Below, piece by piece: positions 23,174-36,353 of a stretch of 64,000 nucleotides of DNA. Within the stretch, counting starts at the first letter, position 1. The number at the start of each line of letters is the position of its first letter. The notes below the pieces were generated by a model, which was given only the letters and a program-made list of their open reading frames with translations, was not told the DNA's origin and ran no database searches. A program made the translations under genes and the position numbers. The stretch is from assembly GCA_016165875.1 (NCBI GenBank), contig JABBOT010000014.1:12835432-12899431 (forward strand), in the 5' to 3' direction. The DNA comes from Acanthopleura granulata (Eukaryota; Mollusca; Polyplacophora; Chitonida; Chitonidae).

Positions 23174-25814
23174 ACAACGGCATAATACCTGCCCTTGTCA
23201 AACTTTATTATCACCTACTATCAACACTGTAAAATAAAATTATACAATACATCCCTGAGTGGGCCTCATACGTTCTCATACAAAAGGAACAGAGCAACAA
23301 ACAGGCTGAAAATGAAAAAACACTCTACTCCTCACGTGATGGCAAGAAACGGGGCATTATTTTTTTCTCTTGGCAACGATCCCAGTAATGTATCATTGAA
23401 CTGTTACATTTGTTCTAGAAGGGCTACAACAAAGAATGTTTTGTTTTTTACAAAATATACTTCGGATATTTTTGGATTTTATTTTTTTCACTTGCTTTAT
23501 CAGAGAACACACAGACCCATTCAATCATGTCACATTCCCAGAGAACCACAAACAGAAAAAGGGCGCTTTCATTATCCTGATTGGACAGTGTGATATGTTT
23601 GGTCACATGACCAATCAATATGGGGACACCACTACAGCTTACTAGAATGCCCAAATTAGAAATTTTGAAACTTGCTAATTTGATGCAATCAAAACATAAA
23701 TGAATATACACGCCAAGTGAATGTTTGATTGGAATGACGTTAGCTGTTACTAAGTGGGATATGTGTCATGCCTTCAGCAACCATGGCAACAATGAAATGG
23801 GTTGTATATTCATAAAAACCTGAACTGGACAAGCTCTGATTATGACACGTATATCAGATCCAGTGCACTGGAGTGGCGTTTTATAAAGATAAACTGAACG
23901 TTACACAACTTTATAGGCTACTCCTGTTTTTCAAACACATACATGTACCACGTTAACTTGTGTTTCTATCGTTTTTATATTATATTTATCAACTTGGTGC
24001 TTCATAATACAATATTTCCCTTACACGTGTATTTTTGGATTCTAACACTGCTCAGGGGTCATGATGGTTGGCCTCCATACAACGAGGGAAAAGGTACGTA
24101 AACAAAGCTCATCATTCGTGACACATAGTCTAGCATGCCCAGTACATTAAAACACGTGTATACTTCACTCCCACGAAAACCATCTTTTTTTTTTTTTTTA
24201 AAGAATGATTTTCTGAAGCTACCCACATGATTAGTACGGACTGAGATAGATCTGTGTCCAGATACTTCTCCATGATTCTGATTATGTTAATATACTATAT
24301 ACTTACAGAAGGTTAACGATTTGATAACCTGCGATAAATCTCTTTTTTTTATCATGGTATACATACCAAACATGCCTTTAATGTCTGACACTCCAGCCAG
24401 TCATTCAGCATGCTCTTATATAAACTGGTATGTGAAAAAATTTCACAAAAACTATACTGAGGTAAGTATTGATCCTTAAAGCTGAGACAGTGAGCGTTAC
24501 AATCGAAGGCCTGGGAAGTTTGATTGAAGGAAAGAAGACTGTTGGACTGTTTAGAAGTGTTAAAGAGGTGGGGTGGAGGGGAGGAGGGTTTTCTTGTTAA
24601 TTTGCTCTCACACAAAAATTAGCCGATTAACTGACAGGAAGATAAATTCTACCGGTTAACATCAGAATTAAAACCATTGTCTAGACTTTTCAAAATTCTA
24701 TAATAATTCTACAATAATTTACCATATATAGACAACTTTTAAGAAAATACCCTAAATGACCTAAAATTTCGCCCATGTCTATCTTGCCCAGTTTTCCTGA
24801 TTGTGAGAGTCTGAGTTTGATTCCACTGATTTGTATTTGATTGTATTACATGCAAAGTTTACTGATTGTTGTTTCAATTCCCATACCCATGCATTTTAAC
24901 ATTTATTAGCCAAAAAAATATTCAGCATATCAGAACAGTCAAAAGTTGGCGTCAATCACATTTTACAGTGAAAGTAGTGATAATGCTCCAAATGACCGTG
25001 TACTGCTTAACAGCAATATGCAATATTCATTGGCCAGCCAGTCAACACAGACTAGAGATCTGAATCCATAATAAGTAGCCAAAGGTTAGCCAGTCCAGCA
25101 GGCTCCATGGCCACTAAGCATGCGAAACAACAATCAACTGCTTCAATGCTAATAAACGCAGACACAAAAGCAAAAGAACCAAAATGCTTAGAAAAGAGGA
25201 AGAGTCCAGGCATCTTCTGTGCAACATTTAATTTCATTAGTTTTGATGGCGTACAGTATGTAGTTATAACATGTCCAACCGATACTTGAACGTTGACAGT
25301 CTCTGAGAATCTAGGTGCCAAAACCAATATTCATATAAAAACTGTCAACGAAAATGGACGTTCAGGGTCAACTATGGCAAGACCAGTCTCCGAAACGATT
25401 ATCGTTTAACACAAACCACCAAAGAACTAACAAAGTATATGAAGTAAAAAATTTAGGACAAATTCATGCAATTAAGAGAGGCATGCAGGCAACAGTTTTC
25501 AATGATGGCAGAATATCTAGTATATAATATGCATTGTTTTCATTCATTAAAGTTATCAACTTGTAATTCTCTGTTCTATTTTATATGCACTGAAACCTTC
25601 ATTTGGAGCAACTTCACTGTGGTAATAGATTTTAGTGCAGTCACACAAAGCATATATCTTCAGGAATCAATTTAAATTCTGGTTAAAAAAAAGGGCAAAA
25701 GCTAAGCGCTATTATTAAGTTGGCGATTGAGGAATATAAAATTAACTTCTCCAGCATGGAAGGTTACATACAATTTCCCCAGTCTAGAATTTATCACGTA
25801 ATCTCAGCTGCAAA
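23174..25814. other. Intronic stretch without recognised features
   Basis: AT-rich with a poly-T run near 24186-24200. ORFs at 23195-23593 (132 codons, plus) and 24352-24615 (87 codons, minus) show no recognisable domain. No repeat family member was identified. Confidence 0.4.
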
Positions 25815-26085
25815 TATCTATTTGTTTATTTGATTTGATACACAAATTGATACACAGAATGCTTGAGAATAGTTTCACTAATACGATGGTAGCCATCATA
25901 AATAATGATTGTGGGAGGAAACCACACAGTGCCTATCAGGAACCCACGACCCTCTGCAGGTTGCCAGCAAACCTTCCCATCTTGTACCATTGGAGAGGAA
26001 ACTAACACCAGATGGGGTTGAACTGAGGCATTGGTGACACACTCTTCAGACGTGTTCTCCTCAGTGCACTATTTTCAACCCCTCG
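25815..26085 (-). mobile_element. Degenerate SINE, family A
   Basis: Plus-strand order: tttgtttatttgatttgata, agaatagtttcactaatacg, gtgggaggaaaccacacag, ggaacccacgaccctctgc, aggttgccagcaaaccttcc, ggttgaactgaggcattgg. This matches the family-A layout on the minus strand with many substitutions; the head end near 'ccctcgggcccacacgcct' is approximate. Confidence 0.7.
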
Positions 26086-27716
26086 GGCCCACACGCCTCC
26101 ATACACAACTAAGTTTTATCACTTTAAAGCTGATGCTACATTCAACACAATAATACTACATGGAATGAGTCTCTCATTGCAGGTGTTTCTAATATTTGTT
26201 ACTTAAACTGTTTCGTCTAACCTGTCTCAATTTGTGAGTAACTTTACAGAGGGTTCGTGCAAACACCACCCACATTTGTCCACGCGAAGCCAAATTAAGG
26301 CACGTTGAAGTTAGATATACTCATGCCATTTCCAACCCACATCCTGATATTGAAATCATAGTAATATCAAGACTCCTAATCGTAACTTCCCCATCTTTTC
26401 CCAAGAGAGAGTCAATCGCAGCTATGGCTCTGTGACAGATCCGTGAGCAAACTCTGGCAAACTTTGCTTCATCTCTTGTCAAAATCCGCTAATTTACACC
26501 TATTACACCAACAAACGATCAACTTGATTTTTTTTGGAAGTGTTGCAAAACATCCAATCTGACCTCGAGCAGGAGAGACGGAGGAGAAGTGGGACTAGAG
26601 TCAGCGACTGTCTAAACAACTCTTGGCCGCTGACCAACGGTGGACAATTATGATTTCCTTGTCCTTTCTATCCATGCCGTCAAACAACATCTAATAAACT
26701 TGATTATGATTGGTCTAAATTTCCTTGGCAGGATAATCAATAGGGTAGCTAGCACATGGAAACCCTGATGAGGTGTTTTTCGGTTACAACCTCTTAGGGT
26801 CACTCGTAAAATGCCAAAATTTTACTGTTGTCACTGGCAACGATCACCTCTGGCAACGCAAGAACTATCTGTGCCAAACTTCAAACATTTATCTGTAAAG
26901 ATGAACTTCTTTTGACCCTGGAAAATCTTGTTTCAACCGAGATAATAGCAAGTTTCTTTTTTAGCTTCGTTTTTGTTGCCTTCACACTGACCAAAATGAA
27001 TACCATAACCAAGATTCGAGTAGATCTATATACTTTTTAAAACTGAATGCAACAGACAATGGATATCTTGAAATCAGTGTGGTTTCATCAGGTTGTTATG
27101 TCAAGCAGGTTCAGTCACCATGGATGCTCATGCATGCCCAGTGTGATGAATTCAAGTGCATTCAACGGACCAAATACACCATATTACAAAATTCAAGGGC
27201 ATTTTATCCAACAACCACAAATATCATTCTCCCCGGGCCATTTGTCACAAGTACAAATATTTTCATTACAGAAAATCTCGCAAAGAGGTCCAACATTTTT
27301 GGACCAAATTTGAATAAATGCAAATAGACTACAAACCTGTCAAATGCATTCAGCCACCATTACTTGAACTCACACAATAGAAAGTCAGTTCAACACACAG
27401 TCATATACATGTACATATCAATTTTTGACATTCTTTTTAGTCAGACACTTCAAAATATAAATGAACATATCAAGCATTTACTATGTCCATTGTGGAAAGA
27501 AAGGAGAAACATATGACAGCTTGTCATGGTTGACAAATCTTCTGTGTATTGGACAATTACAACGCTGCTTAAAATCTCGTTTAGCTGATGATGGAGTCAT
27601 ATTTATACTGCATGCATAATCATAGAACTTACAAAAACAGGCAAAATCTTGAAAATCATGGGCATTCATATCAGGGTATATCTATCTAGAAAGTGAGACA
27701 AAATAAGTTTACTCAC
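26086..27716. other. Intronic stretch preceding KCNH exon 2 donor side
   Basis: No repeat family or gene was recognised. Plus-strand ORFs at 27047-27327 overlap in two frames and show no domain. The 200 bp next to the exon are ordinary AT-rich intron. Confidence 0.4.
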
Positions 27717-27947
27717 CATCTTTTTTATAATACAAAATTTCCACCTGCTTTTCCTCTGAGCCCAGAAGTGCTTCTTTGATTTGCAAAATGGCCAATGTGC
27801 TGGTAAGTGGTCCATGCAGGAAATCGCAGACGCAGCATTTCTGCATAACCTCTGCCCTGGAGTATCCAGTGAGTTCACAGAAACCATCATTGCAGAAAAT
27901 TATGGGTCCAGTCTCCACTTGCGCATTGGCGATGACAAAGTTTCGAT
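27717..27947 (-). CDS. KCNH erg-type (Kv11) potassium channel, internal exon encoding the core of the PAS domain
   Basis: This internal exon encodes about 77 residues of the N-terminal PAS (eag) domain of an erg-type voltage-gated K+ channel. In this family the domain packs against the cyclic-nucleotide-binding homology domain and slows deactivation of the plasma-membrane channel. The reading frame shows [10 protein letters not shown], then [37 protein letters not shown] and YYKKDG. CDFLHGP and the ALLG.EE stretch favour erg over eag or elk subfamilies. On the minus strand the acceptor is TTGTTATTGTTACAG followed by AT-CGA, and the donor is GATG/GTGAGT. The exon is 231 bp, which is the length I recall for exon 2 of human KCNH2 (c.77-c.307), and has the same phase at both ends (phase 1). 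No frameshift or stop is present. Which of the vertebrate paralogues (KCNH2/6/7) it matches best cannot be decided; an invertebrate probably has a single co-orthologue (sei-like in fly). Confidence 0.96.
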
Positions 27948-28728
27948 CTGTAACAATAACAATACATAGTATGTAATATGAAGCACTGAAAAATATTTCA
28001 CTTACAAAAATGCAACACAAAAAACACTGGTCAAGGGCTAGTAGCTAAGCCGCAAAAAAAGAAATGTGGAAATTAGTTCACTTTTGCCAGCCTTTGTGTA
28101 ATTGATATACATATAGTATAGTAAGGTGTATACTACATGTATTTTATACTTTACACCCTAGTCTTCTGGCACTGCTCTCCAATTTTAAGCATCTTAATTT
28201 ATGGTTTACTGTGTACTCTTGATGTTTTAGGCCTGTTCAGAATTCATGTGTGACACACAATTTCAGCTGCGAAAAAACTGAAACTCCTTTTATCAATACT
28301 ACAGTGAGACTTAATATGAATATCTATCACAGCATCGAAAACTCAATCTCTATTAAATTGGTCAGACCTCAAAAACGACCCTATGTGTATTTGTTTTTAG
28401 CCATCAATTAAGAGTCTGGAGAACTAGTGGATGAGTACCACAATTATCTATCCATCATAACAGGCTAAGGAAGATCATATTGACATTTTCTGTGTGTTTT
28501 TACATTAAAAAAAATTTTAAATCTCAAAGTTTTGGAGACAAAGACAAGTCAGTAGCTATCAATAGTTCTATGTTTATTTGATTTTATTACTGTTTCAATG
28601 TCCTAAATAATCATATTTTTGAATCCTGGTAGTACATTGATGTATTTTTAGCCTGTTGTATTCTTTGACATGTTTGAGATTGCTTCTCAAGAAACCTGCA
28701 TCCTGAATTTCAACCCTCTATGACAAAA

Positions 28729-28915
28729 CCCTTGTGGCCGCTGTGAGTTCAAGACCAGCTCATGCTGGCTTCCTCTCCGGCCGTACGTGGGAAGGTATGC
28801 CAGCAACCTGCAGATGGTCGTGGGTTTCCCCCGGGCTCTGCCCGCTTTCCTCCAACCATTCTAAGTGAAATATTCTACAGCGTAAAACACCACTCAAAAT
28901 AAATAAATAAATAAA
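28729..28915 (+). mobile_element. 5'-truncated tRNA-derived SINE, family A, with perfect 12-bp target-site duplication
   Basis: The plus strand shows the B box GTGAGTTCAAGACC, then gctcatgctggcttcctctc, cggccgtacgtgggaaggta, tgccagcaacctgcagatgg, gtgggtttcccccgggctc and the tail (AAATA)n. TCTATGACAAAA flanks the insert at 28717-28728 and 28916-28927. The A box is missing and part of the body (about 40 bp around 'cagcattatgg' in other copies) is deleted. Confidence 0.9.
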
Positions 28916-28927
28916 TCTATGACAAAA

Positions 28928-31900
28928 GGACCCATATGTAGACATTTCCACTGGCATGACTGGGATTCATCAGGAAGGCAAAAATATCGCAGCAGACACA
29001 AGAGTGGGACAGTTCATCGCCTGGGACATGAATTCGGGCGAAGAGCAAATCAATTGGAAGCCTGAAAGCTATTATTAGCAGGCGACAAGACAGGCAGAAC
29101 GGTGATCGATAGTTTGAATATGGTAACTGTTAAGACCGCAGAGGGTTCACCACAGTCTCTGCCAGGGAAAAGCTTATAAACCCTTGAACATGTTTGATTC
29201 AAATTCATTGGAATGTAGCAAACTATATCTCATATTTGTCTGAGAGATCATCATCAGCAAGAGCATGATTCATCACAAATGTACACACAAACATGTGCCT
29301 TGAATGTTGATTGAGACATTAATCTTAAGCTGATTGTAGAAGTCATCTGATTTTTTCTTCACTGAGTTTGTGTTACTTTCAACCAATTTAAAGTCCACAC
29401 ACGCAACAATTTAATACCTGTAAGAAAACATCTTTAAAAAATCCATGATTTGTTTTCCTATCCTGTAGGAATAGGCTTTATGAGTCCCAAAGATACCACT
29501 GTTTTACAAGGAAATCTAGCATGAGTTGGATAACTTGGATCACCAACATGTTTTTCAGTGATCAAAAGGTTTACACAGGGTTTGCTTCATCCATAGTGCA
29601 TTTGCGAACCTGTCAAAAGGGTATGGGGCTCAGTAGTTTGGGGTCCCAATGACAAAATTTTCATACTTTTGTGTTATTTTCATACATAAAAATCCATCTG
29701 GTATCAAGGCGACCAAAGTGTCCATCTATGAGAGATATATGAATGCAAATTTTCACCTCAATATATAACAATTTCATTTAACCATAACATGGATTCTAAA
29801 TGACACATGAAAGATACCTGATTTTGTTATTTACGGTAATTACCACAGCTGAATATAATAAAACAGAACACGGATGTTCCAGAGTTAATTACTAATTAAC
29901 ACTGGAACATTTGTCTTCTGTTTCATGGATATTTTCATGAATGCAAAATCCGAGCTTAAGTTTATAACACCAGGTACTGGATTTGAACTCAGTTAGGACA
30001 TCTAGTATCCTAATTCGTGGTTGAAAGATAAAATGGAGACGATTGTTCTGTACACTGCCTGCCATCCTGTCCATGGTGATGTGTCCACACAATATGACGT
30101 GCAGGTACACTGATAAATCAGTGCAGCTTTCTTCATAGAGTGAAGGCTATCTCCCTTTTGAGGGCAGGCAATTCAGACGCCTCCAGCAGACACTTGAGTT
30201 CCAGGTAAATATGATTCTGTGGCCGTGTGTCCTGCATATCTGACCAAATCAGGAGTGCGTGTCAAGTAATTCACTTGACACGGCCTTCATCATTTTCAAG
30301 TTATTCATCGGCGGAGACTGTGGCTGGAGAACTCGAATTTCATCACACTGTCCGTATGACTTCATTTACACCCAATCAACTTCAGGCTCGAAAACCTTGC
30401 TCGTGGCCAAAAAGGGGCCCTCGCTGCACCAAGCTGAGCATACAAGAGAGCTGCTCTTATACGAACTAAGTGAGGGGAAGACGGATGGAACCTCATGGTC
30501 AAGGCAAACCTAAACTCGTCCAGAACAGGGGTCAAAGCTGAACAATACATCGGGATGATGTGACCTACACAGCGAAGACACCAGTGTTTATGAAAATGAT
30601 CTCAAAGTAAAATCTGAGAATTTCCTTAAGAACTGTACTCTATTTATTAATCATTTATCACAATGAATACCTGTACATACATGTCAATATGTTCTATTTT
30701 CTGTTGTCAGAAATAATGCATAGAATTCGTTACATAGAATGAAAATACAAAATGAAAAGAGCTATTAAACAAACTGCAAAACAATTTTTCCAGCATAGAT
30801 TAGAAGAAAGAAGATTGCAAAACACATTCTTTGTTAAGAATTAAGGATTAAGTTACTCGGTGATTTGGTGTTAGGCTGAATTCACTTGTTTTTTAATTCA
30901 TCAGACTAAATCATCACACTTGTGTGAAACTGATCTGGTGAAAGACTCCAGATTAAAGGCACATTAGACTGGGACGAACGGAAAACCGCATGCCAGATGT
31001 ACTTGGATGTTTAGGACTGCTTTTTTTAGTGTTTGCCATGAATGACCTATGACTAATGCGATCGCATAAAAGACTCATTAATAATAACGGGAATACATCT
31101 GATGAAGAGTTGCAATATTCGGATAGAAAGTCACTTAAAAACCTTGAAATTAACAAACAAGTACATGTACATGTAGATGGGATGGGAATTTCACCTCATC
31201 TGCACCGTGTAGGAGTTCAACATAAGCACTGGCACAGAGATATTAGTTGACACCCAAAGTCACTCTGAACATGTCATAACATTTAGGAAATCAACCCCTA
31301 GACAAGTATTTTTAGATACAAGATATATCACCATCATGAAACAGAAATAAAAGACACGAACATACTGAAGGCAATAAAATGGTTGGAATGCCAAAACATC
31401 TTTTTATGACAGAATAACATGAACAATCTGCGATTCTGTTGCTTTTGGACCCTATCCCATCTAACGTTACCAAATCAAACTGCCGATGTTTACACCTAGA
31501 TCCCTCAGCACAGCTGTGCTTGTGACTATTCCTCACTTCGTGTACACCACATTCTCAGTGGTTCCACGGCGTGATCCCAAACTTTCTTTCAATACTGTCT
31601 GCTAAATTTCTGCATCTTTTGAGGATAGGAAGCCAGTCTGTGTAAACAACAGAACTGTTGGCCCGGTCTTGATCTCCAACGAAAGACATGAAACAACAAA
31701 TATGACGCAGACAACAAGTGGCTTGCCCCATGGTAATACATATCACTGCTTAAACGCCAGATGTGGTGACAGATAAATACGTGTACAGAATGAGCTTGTA
31801 CAACCCAAGATATCATCATATCTATACATATACATCTCACTAGAAAATGACAGACCCTTCTACATCAATTCTGGCTGACTGCCAGAAATAACAAGAAATT

Positions 31901-33960
31901 ACTAGTCTTGTCGCCCGAGCCACAGTACAACTGCTGTTATGTTCAAAACCAAGAATTAGTGAAATCAGGGCATCATTGGTTTCCGTAGCAACAGTTGACA
32001 CTAACCCGCCGATAACAAATTGATAGGTGCACTGATTGTGTGTAAGGATATCTTCTAGACACTGTTCATAACCCCAAATATCAGCAAAAGTAAATGTCAA
32101 CAGCTCACGTCCACAGAGATTGTTGCATGACCCTGTACTCTCTGATACATATGTCAAAAGCAATAAACTGTACGATGTATAAAAAAGTCCAGCTGTCTAG
32201 TGTAATAACAATTATCTGTCCGATCTCAAATAAAGCGCAGGTATGTTATCTTACTGTTTTTATATAATTTAAATATCAGGATTTCAATCAATCATAATTC
32301 ATCATAATTTAAGGTTTGAACAAAAACAATTTTTCAAAATATATTATGTGTATTTGATAATTACGTGTATTCAACATCAGGAATGCTACAACAGGAATTT
32401 AAAAAAAGCACTCTAAAAGTTTACCTTTACATGAAAATACTATTATCTGGTTAATGCTGAAAATTGAATGCTCTAACACAATCAATCTATAACCTGCATG
32501 CTTACAAGGAATATTCAATCAAATATGTGTAAAAATATCCAACATTAGAACAATATTAGACAGCCACATGTATATACTTATACAAGTACAGTGTATATAC
32601 TTTCTCCCAACATAACAAGCAGGATTGGCCAAGTAACTTGTGTTACCATGGCGACAGACACGGGAAGAACTCTTCAATCTGGCGAGGTGGAAATAGTTCA
32701 TTAGTCCTGCACAAGGGATCACCCCTGATTTACAAACACACACAGGTGAAATTATCAGCTACGACAAGGTACCTGGGATGAAAGAATGACAAGGGGCGTG
32801 GTTATGTTGCACTGGTGTTTTTCTATACACATTGCCACCCTGCTTTTACTGGTTACCAAAGCAACAGACAAAATGCTCAAAGTGCTCCGACAAAAGTAAC
32901 GCTTCCTGGAATTTGCAAATGGCCTAACAAAACTTCAGCAGGAGGTCCGTTGTCTCCTTGCTACCAGGAAACAGACTCAAAAATTCCGGAACTTGTCAGG
33001 AAAATGTATTAAGGCTTATGACTTAACACAATTCTACTTGATTGTTGCATATACATATATACTCATAGTGTCAAACAGTTGGCAGGTATAATTTATATGT
33101 TCAGTTCTGCATGAGGTATAAGAATGACTGCAGAAGTGACATGGAGTTTTATGGCTTAATGACACACATATTCTGCCTATCAACATACAACGAAAACTGA
33201 ACAAATGCATCCACGTTTTTGGATGACATAAAAAATCCTCTGTCTAAAATATTATCCTGAGTACCATTGTCTTAATCAGCCCTGGATTGGTCCCCAAATC
33301 CAGGCATATGTAACTGTAACCTAGATTGGGCTTCAAAGCATTGCATAAAATTTCTAGCATATGACAAATACGGCAACGAAAGAACCACTGTTAACAACTG
33401 CTATCTCAAGTTAAAATATACCGCTATATAAAGTAAAAAAGTAATTTGTGCTTCAAATGAAGGACAAAGGAAAACTGTCAAGAACTAATTACTTGTGCAT
33501 TTTTTTTTTCTTTACATGACACAAATGTTTTTCTATGGTTAGTTTTGACACCAAATTTTCCAAAGCATTTCACATTACAACATTGAGCGCCTGAGCAACG
33601 GTTGCAAAGAAATTAACTATTTTCAAAATGTTGAAGTCACGTTACTTGGACGTGGTTCGGATGAGCCACCATATTTTACTCTATTTTCAATGTGTTTTCG
33701 GTGATACGGCAAATAACACATGCAACGTTGCTTTGTGAACAGTTTAACTGGTGCATTGAATAGAATTGACATTATCTCATCACATACATTCATGCAGTTC
33801 AACAGCTCTTTGTGGTGCTGATAGGTGCTCAGAAAAATAACGAAAAGCTATCTCTAATAATATAAACCTGCACAGTATTGAAAAATGGAGCCATTTTTCG
33901 GATTAATAGTGTCTTCATCAGTAATGAACACTACATGACTGAGGCCCATCAGACGTAAGA
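28928..33960. other. Intronic stretch without recognised genes
   Basis: AT-rich DNA with ORFs of at most about 107 codons (31840-32163, minus), none with a known motif. A short 'acatgtacatgtaca'-type run lies near 31160. No SINE copy was identified in these 5 kb, which is longer than the usual spacing in this window. Confidence 0.4.
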
Positions 33961-33963
33961 GAG

Positions 33964-34030
33964 TAGAGTGAGTGAGTGCTAGGGGTTTAACGTCGTACTT
34001 AGCAGTCTTTCAGTCATATGACGACGATAA
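33964..34030 (-). mobile_element. Fragment of family B SINE (3' end)
   Basis: The plus strand reads agtgagtgagtgctagggg, tttaacgtcgtacttagcag, tctttcagtcatatgacgac. This is the tail and 3' part of family B on the minus strand; the match is lost after about 34030. Confidence 0.7.
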
Positions 34031-34418
34031 GACAGTTGAGATATCAACACTTCTTTAGTAGGTTCTGATTGGTTGGCACTCAGGGAACCAAAAGGGAACT
34101 TAACCAGTAAGATTACCTGGCTGTCTGGATGACTGACATATCTGTAACATGTAGGCCAGTACCTATAAATAGAACCACTATTGACAGTCTGCCGTGCCCA
34201 CCTGAGCTCTGATGTTAATGTACTTGTAGCATGCACCATATGGGTCAGACAGCTCATTTGTGCAAAATCAAGGTACCATGCAAACATTCAAAATTCTTAC
34301 TTCAGCATATGTTAGTCGCACAACATGTCTGCAGCTACAAAAGTTCTCTGCACCTCTTACCAGTCACATAAACAACAGTGTAAAAATTATCCGAAAATCT
34401 CCGAATTACCATAAAAAT

Positions 34419-34512
34419 AGCTTTCAGGGTGACAAGGGAACAAACAGCTTTCAGGGTGATAGGGCACAGCTTTCAGGGTGATAGGGCACAGCTTTCAGGG
34501 TGATAGGGCACA
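34419..34512. repeat. 22-bp tandem repeat, 4 units
   Basis: AGCTTTCAGGGTGATAGGGC recurs at 34446, 34468 and 34490 with period 22, and a diverged copy starts at 34419. Confidence 0.92.
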
Positions 34513-35137
34513 AAAGCACAGATTCTCAAAAATTTGTGAAAAAAAAATGTTCCACATTTCAATCAATTTCCAATTTTATTGGTCGTCTTCAGAACGAGTT
34601 CATCCTGAAGAAGACAAAAGAAAATTTTATTGAAATTTAAATAATCACTTAGAACAATCAAAGGCAAATGTTTAAAGTCTGTGAGACCATTTTTTAGTTT
34701 AAATAGCAAACTACCATGTATGTCCAAAAAAAGAACTTTTAAATTGTTGAAAACTGACGGAAAAATAGCATTTTGAAAAACAGCTATTATTTTTTTTTTA
34801 ATTTTCTTTTTCTTTTCATCAACAAGAAAGTTACATGAAAATTGAAAATATTTTTGAAATCAACAGTCCTTTAGCTTTCAGAATATACAGACATATGACT
34901 ATAATCGATCAAGATTTTAGGCTATACAAGGCAAAAGGCAAAATATGGCTTCAGAGGGGTTCTAGTAATCCTCCACCAATTGATTCCTGTTTTAATCTGG
35001 GTATTTTTAAGACAAAACACAATTAAGAGTTCATGGCAAAAACAAATCAAATCAACAGTATAAATAATGGCAAACTATGCCCAAAATTGTCGCTTTTTTT
35101 TTTTAATTTTATTATTTTCTGCATGTATAAAACTCTC

Positions 35138-35216
35138 ATGTTTGAAGGCCGCCATCGTACAAGTGAAATATTCTTGAGTACAACGTAAAACGCCAATAAA
35201 ATAAACAAATAAATAC
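35138..35216 (+). mobile_element. 5'-truncated SINE fragment, family A
   Basis: The plus strand holds ggccgccatcgtacaagtg, aaatattcttgagtacaacg, taaaacgccaataaaataaa and the AAATAAATA tail. No target-site duplication was found. Confidence 0.8.
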
Positions 35217-35593
35217 TGTATTTAAGTTTTCAATAGCTTTTCTCTACATCGGTGGGCCTTACACTCGATATCAATACAACAGAACCTAATGGAAAAGTAA
35301 AGATATAAAGTACAACAAATCCGATTCAATTAAATGCCCCACCAGAGACCATTTTAGCATTATATGTTCCAAAAAAACTCATCACAGCATCTGACTTCAT
35401 TTCTTTCAATCGAAAGTAAAACTAAAATTAAAGATGTTAACCAACAACATTGCAGAGCTCCACACTATTACGTTATTACCATTTCTGGTAGTCTGATGTA
35501 AACTTCATGGCAATAAATTTGAAAAGGAATGCACTGGATTTGAACCCGAGGCTGGTGTGTATTGTATACAATGGGCCTAGTACTACATACAGC

Positions 35594-35970
35594 AGACAAG
35601 GCAGCTTTGATCTCTTGTTCATAGCCAACAAGAAAAGACAGAGTGGTTACATTGTTGCAAGATTTACTCCTGTTTCCAACATAATCTGCCCTGATTGGTT
35701 TCACACAGTGATCCCTATTAATAATTATTTAAACGCGAGCTTTTTAAATATTTTGCTTGGCTCTTTAGCCATGCCTTCAAACTCATGCATTATACAAAAA
35801 CAATTCTTGCAGATTTCTACTCCTGGTGTCAAGGTGCACCAGGTAGAGTGTTTGTTCAATCAGTCCTAGAGACCAGCACAGATAAAATGCAGCTTTGATC
35901 GTCAGCTAATGGCCAACAGCAACAGACAGAAAGAATACATTGTTGTAAGGTTAACTGGTGCTGTCAAGAA
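35594..35970 (+). repeat. Two diverged copies of an unnamed ~80-bp segment
   Basis: The segment starting gcagctttgatctcttgttc at 35600 has a counterpart starting gcagctttgatcgtcagcta near 35891. Both continue through 'gccaaca', 'gacaga' and 'tacattgttg.aag.tt.act' at the same spacing. The intervening sequence differs. It may be an old tandem duplication. Confidence 0.6.
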
Positions 35971-36040
35971 AGCCGCTGAAGTGATTGAAGCTTTAAAGGA
36001 TTTTTGCAAGGGTGATACACACGATTAGGAGAATATCGAG

Positions 36041-36353
36041 CGAGTGAGGGAGTGAGTGAGTGAGTGGGGTTTAATGCCGTACCTAACAGTGTTTCAGTCA
36101 TATGACGACGACGAGTCCTTCTGGTGTGTACTTCTTGTGGCAGGGCGAGTCCATGCCGCCAAAGTGCTGCCGCCGCTTGAACATCATGCCGAAGACACCA
36201 GACATGACACCCCATCCAGTCACATTATACTGACACCGGGCCGACCAGTCATGTTTCTTTGCTCTAACCTCTCAATGCTGAGCGACAAGCTACGCTACAA
36301 CAAGTACCATTTTTAGTCTTTGGCCTGACTCAACCCAGGCTTGAGCCTGGATC
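36041..36353 (-). mobile_element. SINE, family B, best copy, with perfect 14-bp target-site duplication
   Basis: AGGAGAATATCGAG is found at 36027-36040 and again at 36354-36367. Between them the plus strand starts with (GAGT)n, then ggggtttaatgccgtaccta, acagtgtttcagtcatatga, gtggcagggcgagtccatgc, cgccaaagtgctgccgccgc, ttgaacatcatgccgaagac and cattatactgacaccgggcc. On the minus strand the first bases include GGCTCAAGCCTGGG, which resembles a tRNA B box; the A box is absent, so this copy is 5'-truncated. The plus-strand 86-codon ORF over it is a by-product. Confidence 0.9.

Larger units (their letters stand above)
2786..27716 (-). other. Intron 2 of the KCNH gene (24.9 kb)
   Basis: This segment is bounded by the donor GTGAGT of exon 27717-27947 and the acceptor TTTTTGCAG of exon 2654-2785; the phases match, so the two exons can be joined directly. 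It contains seven tandem arrays, SINEs of two families, a dimeric interspersed repeat, a duplicated segment (7346-7520 / 10095-10262) and a CpG-rich patch at 18825-19410. No other exon was recognised in it, though an alternative exon cannot be excluded without transcripts. Confidence 0.85.
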
